DNA of 64,000 bases from Morella rubra (taxonomy: Eukaryota > Streptophyta > Magnoliopsida > Fagales > Myricaceae). The stretch lies in contig CM025852.1 in assembly GCA_003952965.2 (NCBI GenBank), forward strand, positions 25,771,457 through 25,835,456. Reading direction: 5' to 3'. Each line of letters starts with the position of its first letter. The stretch's first letter is position 1. Below the pieces are notes generated by a model, which saw only the letters and a list, made by a program, of their open reading frames with translations, made no database searches and was not told the origin of the DNA. The position numbers and the translations under genes were made by a program. Positions 63,483-64,000 of the stretch are shown here, piece after piece.

Positions 63483-63858
63483 ATGGATTCGTCCATGTAT
63501 TCGGTGTTGTCTTATGGGAGTAGCAGTGTTGGTGCAAACGTCCCACGCCCTTAAACTACAGAATGCAATTGTGGCCTTTTAGTTCAAATTAGGACTAGCA
63601 AGACGACGCAAAGTAAAGGACGTCGTTTCTATGGTTGTCCCCATTTTGGAAAACAGGTAGTATGTATCGAGTTCGTAATAGTACTTTTTTTACATGTTGT
63701 TGTTAACTCTCTCATTTAAATTTGTAAATTCAATTTTGCAGGACAAAACCGCTTGTAACATTTTTAAGTGGTATGACCATTCTGATTTGACACTTGAAGA
63801 TGTACACATTCGTGGTCTTATTGTGGGTTTTGTTTTTATTTGGACTTTCTTGGTTTAG
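63483..63858 (+). pseudogene. GRF-type zinc-finger small protein with in-frame stop
   Basis: Exon 1 starts ATG at 63483 (MDSSMYSVLSYGSSS) and is closed by TAA at 63552. The same frame continues to a GT donor at 63657 with CNCGLLVQIRTS and GRRFYGCPHFG. Exon 2 (63742-63858) supplies DKTACNIFKWYDHSDLTLED and ends in a hydrophobic LIVGFVFIWTFLV tail. The C-x-C, GRRF-x-GC and C-x-F-x-W pattern defines the zf-GRF domain; plant versions often end in a membrane helix. The stop sits just before the zinc finger. Either the gene is dead or the start lies in another upstream exon, with an acceptor at TACAG (63557-63561). Confidence 0.65.
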
Positions 63859-64000
63859 TGTGATGTACTCAATTAGTTATATAAGGAACTGCTTGTGTTT
63901 GGGCTTGTTGTTATGTACTTAATGTAGAGCTTCGCTTTACTTTATTTTATTTTATTTCAATGAATATATATTGGAATGGACTTGCAGATTGTGATGAACA

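Overview
This window is nuclear DNA from a flowering plant, most likely a eudicot. It has AT-rich intergenic DNA, spliced genes with GT/AG introns, plant-only families (NAC, CIP7, plant TIR-only, plant ABCG) and plant transposon types (Tourist-like MITEs, CACTA termini, a Copia-like LTR). I cannot name the species.

Layout. 0-6.4 kb: a foldback element (512-908), a small single-exon gene of the plant serine-rich 'C-x-C..HPGS.RC' family (1355-1696, minus) and a Tourist-like MITE. 6.4-20 kb: two NAC transcription factor genes in the same minus orientation about 11 kb apart. The first (6428-7814) is a NOR/NARS/NAM-type NAC, a clade tied to fruit ripening, senescence and seed development. The second (18740-19961) is an RD26/ANAC019/055/072-type stress NAC with a clear TATA box and a G-box/ABRE. 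This pairing recalls the neighbouring NAC pairs of Arabidopsis. 20-31.7 kb: an apparently intact four-exon ABCG half-transporter (28559-31514, minus), preceded by about 4.5 kb of rearranged pseudogene pieces of the same gene. The pieces are punctuated by long foldbacks whose arms are ABCG coding sequence. 32-36.4 kb: a transposon-rich block with CACTA-like ends, a Copia-like LTR, an unidentified coiled-coil ORF and a frameshifted exon of a YtqB/MnmM-type tRNA methyltransferase. 36.4-42.7 kb is mostly empty. 42.8-43.9 kb: a two-exon TIR-only protein gene (minus). 44-49.5 kb is empty. 49.6-57.7 kb: a nine-exon COP1-interacting protein 7 (CIP7) gene (plus). 58.5-60.3 kb: a decayed IST1-like (ESCRT/MVB) gene (minus). 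60.9-62.9 kb: a direct tandem duplication of about 1 kb. 63.5-63.9 kb: a small GRF zinc-finger gene with an in-frame stop.

The window is not an operon-like system. The most unusual structure is the ABCG locus: pseudogene fragments with sense/antisense foldbacks, which could arise from template-switch rearrangement and could in principle act as young hairpin-siRNA or MIRNA sources against the intact gene. Gene models are read by eye from splice signals and family recall; none was tested against transcripts.
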